DNA of 6,916 bases from Chlamydia trachomatis (lineage in GTDB: Bacteria > Chlamydiota > Chlamydiia > Chlamydiales > 2-12-FULL-49-11), in the NCBI GenBank assembly GCA_945870925.1, contig CAMBTZ010000073.1, positions 1-6,916 of the forward strand, given 5' to 3'. The notes beneath the pieces were generated by a model. The model was given only the letters and a program-made list of their open reading frames with translations. It made no database searches and was not told where the DNA came from. Shown one piece after another: positions 5,570 through 6,916 of this stretch (positions within the stretch are counted from its first letter, which is position 1; each line of letters begins with the position of its first letter). A program made the translations under genes and the position numbers.

Positions 5570-5950
5570 ATGAAATATTTATTTTTACTTGGCAGAGTTC
5601 TGTTTGCTCTAATTTTTATTGTTAAACCAATCGAGCATTTTTGCCCAAGAATGGTTAACCAAGCTGCTGATATGGGTGTTCCGCTGCCAGGCTTTATAGT
5701 CCCATTTTGGGGTCTAATCGCAATTATTGGCGGACTTAGTATCATGTTTGGATATAAGGCTAAATTCGGAGCCTGGCTTTTAGTTATTTTTCTCATTCCA
5801 ACAACGCTTTATATGCACTCATTTTGGAATACAGACACCCCATTTGCATTCATGATGCACAGTCTTTGCTTTTGGAAAAATCTGTCAATGCTTGGCGCTT
5901 CACTTATGATTACATACACAGGATCGGGAGTGTGCAGTCTAAGTAAGTAG
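5570..5950 (+). CDS. DoxX family inner-membrane protein
   Basis: The 126-aa protein has the DoxX family length and pattern. Four membrane helices lie at about 3-18, 43-61, 67-83 and 105-117. Family-like motifs include LGRVLFALIFI near the start, GLIAIIGGLSIMFGYKAKFG (48-67) with GGLS before a glycine-tyrosine turn, FLIPTTLYMHSFW (74-86) and FWKNLSMLGASLMI (101-114). The family is widespread; some members work with redox or thiol stress proteins, but this one has no partner gene beside it that fixes a role. The divergent flavoprotein is a possible redox link, by position only. The start is firm: AAGGAG (5559-5564) lies five bases before the ATG. Its stop is 24 bp from the end of the convergent gene. 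Confidence 0.95.
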   Translation: MKYLFLLGRVLFALIFIVKPIEHFCPRMVNQAADMGVPLPGFIVPFWGLIAIIGGLSIMFGYKAKFGAWLLVIFLIPTTLYMHSFWNTDTPFAFMMHSLCFWKNLSMLGASLMITYTGSGVCSLSK

Positions 5951-5974
5951 GGTTTATTAAGGCTGTTTTTAAAA

Positions 5975-6916
5975 TTATCGACGTCCGCAAAATTTTTGTT
6001 TAAGCGCTTTTGGTGTAAAATTCTGAACGGCTCTATTCAATCTTTTTAAGGCTCTATTTTTAAGCGTTTTTCTTTGAATTTTCATCGCTCTTGCTCCACT
6101 TCCGAGTGCTTGTAGAGTTGGAGCATCATATTTAATTTCGGGTGTATTGTAAATATTATATAAGGAAAATGTTATCGTAGCTAAAGGAATTATCGTACCT
6201 GTTCCAGGTATCCATTCTGAATAGCTTCCAAGGGCTTCTTTAGTACCATAGGCAATGGGATTTCTGATAAAATCAAGAAGGTGAGTATTGTCTAAGGTGG
6301 AAGCTTTATTCACGGTTGGGACTTTTTCTACATTCGGGATGTGGCCGGAGTTGATAAGAGCTTGATGAGAACTTAAGGGTTCATATTCTGGGTATATAAG
6401 TTTTAAAGCATTATGCTGCACGTAATAGAGGATTATTTTTCCGTTTGGCATCTTAATAATGTCATGCGATTCATCTGAAAGCACTAGGCAATCCCATGCA
6501 TTAAAGTTTCTCAGTTCGTTTGCGCAGCTTGATGCGTAAACCAGTGGGTTTTCGAGGATAGAGAATGGAACTACCGGTTTTAATGAAGGAATTAGGCCGG
6601 TTACAGCGCTATTAAGAGTACCGACATATAATGGTGCAAGAATAATGACGAGTGCTGCGTTAACCTTGGATGCAAGAGCTAACTGGCCTGATGCTAGTGC
6701 AACTCTTTTTGCTTTTTGGGCAAATGTTGTAGCCTCTGATAAAGGTCTTAATGTTGATGTTACTGCAATTGGATCAAGCGATATTGAGTTAGTTCTTCTG
6801 GAAAGGCCTACGTCTAATTCTATAATAGCAATCCCTTTTCCTAATAAAGCGAGGATCCTCTGATAAGTCCAGAAAGTTTCACACCTTTATAATCGGAGTT
6901 TGTTAGAAGACCTATT
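5975..6916 (-). pseudogene. Unrecognised membrane-associated protein, frame broken near its 5' end; partial at right edge
   Basis: One frame is open from 6886 to the TAA at 5975, giving 303 codons, with no ATG, GTG or TTG until a GTG at 6484. The 134 codons before that GTG nevertheless read like protein (AIIELDVGLSRRT, VNAALVIILAPLYVG) and lead smoothly into FNAWDCLVLSDESHD. The residues just upstream continue in another frame (IGLLTNSDYKGVKLSG...), which enters from the window edge and stops at TAG (6843-6841). The simplest reading is one gene with a single-base loss between 6841 and 6886, either a real mutation or a sequence error. Two hydrophobic segments are visible: near 6600-6660, and WIPGTGTIIPLATITFSLY near 6150-6215. 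The C-terminus is strongly basic (QRKTLKNRALKRLNR, ending CGRR). I recognise no family. A shorter protein from GTG 6484 (169 aa) is possible but has only a weak GGGA before it. Confidence 0.6.

Noticed and set aside
5479..5796. 105-codon minus-strand ORF covering the DoxX start and the divergent promoter
   Set aside because: It overlaps the DoxX frame, which has a strong ribosome binding site and clear family motifs, and it crosses the divergent intergenic region. No domain is recognisable.
6645..6863. 72-codon ORF on the plus strand
   Set aside because: It lies wholly inside the minus-strand coding-like stretch, has no ribosome binding site and has the composition of a reverse-complement shadow.

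Overview
This A+T-rich window most resembles a host-associated bacterium of the Chlamydiota, of the environmental or Parachlamydiales type. Three genes point there. One is a Lpg1974/MOMP-like outer-membrane porin with a signal peptide and a terminal phenylalanine. One is a small protein with the two-lobed hydrophobic hairpin typical of chlamydial inclusion-membrane (Inc) proteins. One is a tiny lysine-rich protein. Legionella-like gammaproteobacteria also carry the porin family, so the assignment is inference. I see no rRNA, tRNA, CRISPR array, insertion sequence or phage gene, and no gene-free stretch longer than 150 bases.

Layout. Positions 1-198 (minus) hold the start of a small membrane protein that runs off the left edge. 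It is divergent from an SDR oxidoreductase (280-999, plus). Converging on that is the Inc-like gene (1044-1436, minus), which is divergent from a Sec-exported endonuclease/exonuclease/phosphatase-fold enzyme (1585-2970, plus). The enzyme's stop codon overlaps that of the porin gene (2967-4055, minus). Upstream of the porin lie a 41-codon gene for a basic protein (4130-4255, minus) and a BaiN/RdsA (HI0933-type) flavoprotein (4295-5491, minus). A DoxX-family membrane protein (5570-5950, plus) is divergent from the flavoprotein. The right end (5975-6916, minus) holds an unrecognised membrane-associated protein whose reading frame is broken near 6841-6886.

The genes do not form a recognisable pathway. 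Most look like single transcription units arranged in divergent or convergent pairs; the only co-directional cluster is flavoprotein, basic protein, porin. Four products act at or beyond the inner membrane: the porin, the exported phosphodiesterase, the Inc-like protein and DoxX. This suggests an envelope or host-interface neighbourhood.

The points most worth a second look are these: a perfect 12-bp inverted repeat covering the porin's probable -10 box and its ribosome binding site; the 41-aa basic protein with four K-P-small motifs; the Inc-like protein; the exported phosphodiesterase, which may start at an ATT codon; two genes with -10-like boxes directly before the ATG, suggesting leaderless mRNAs; and the frameshifted gene at the right edge.
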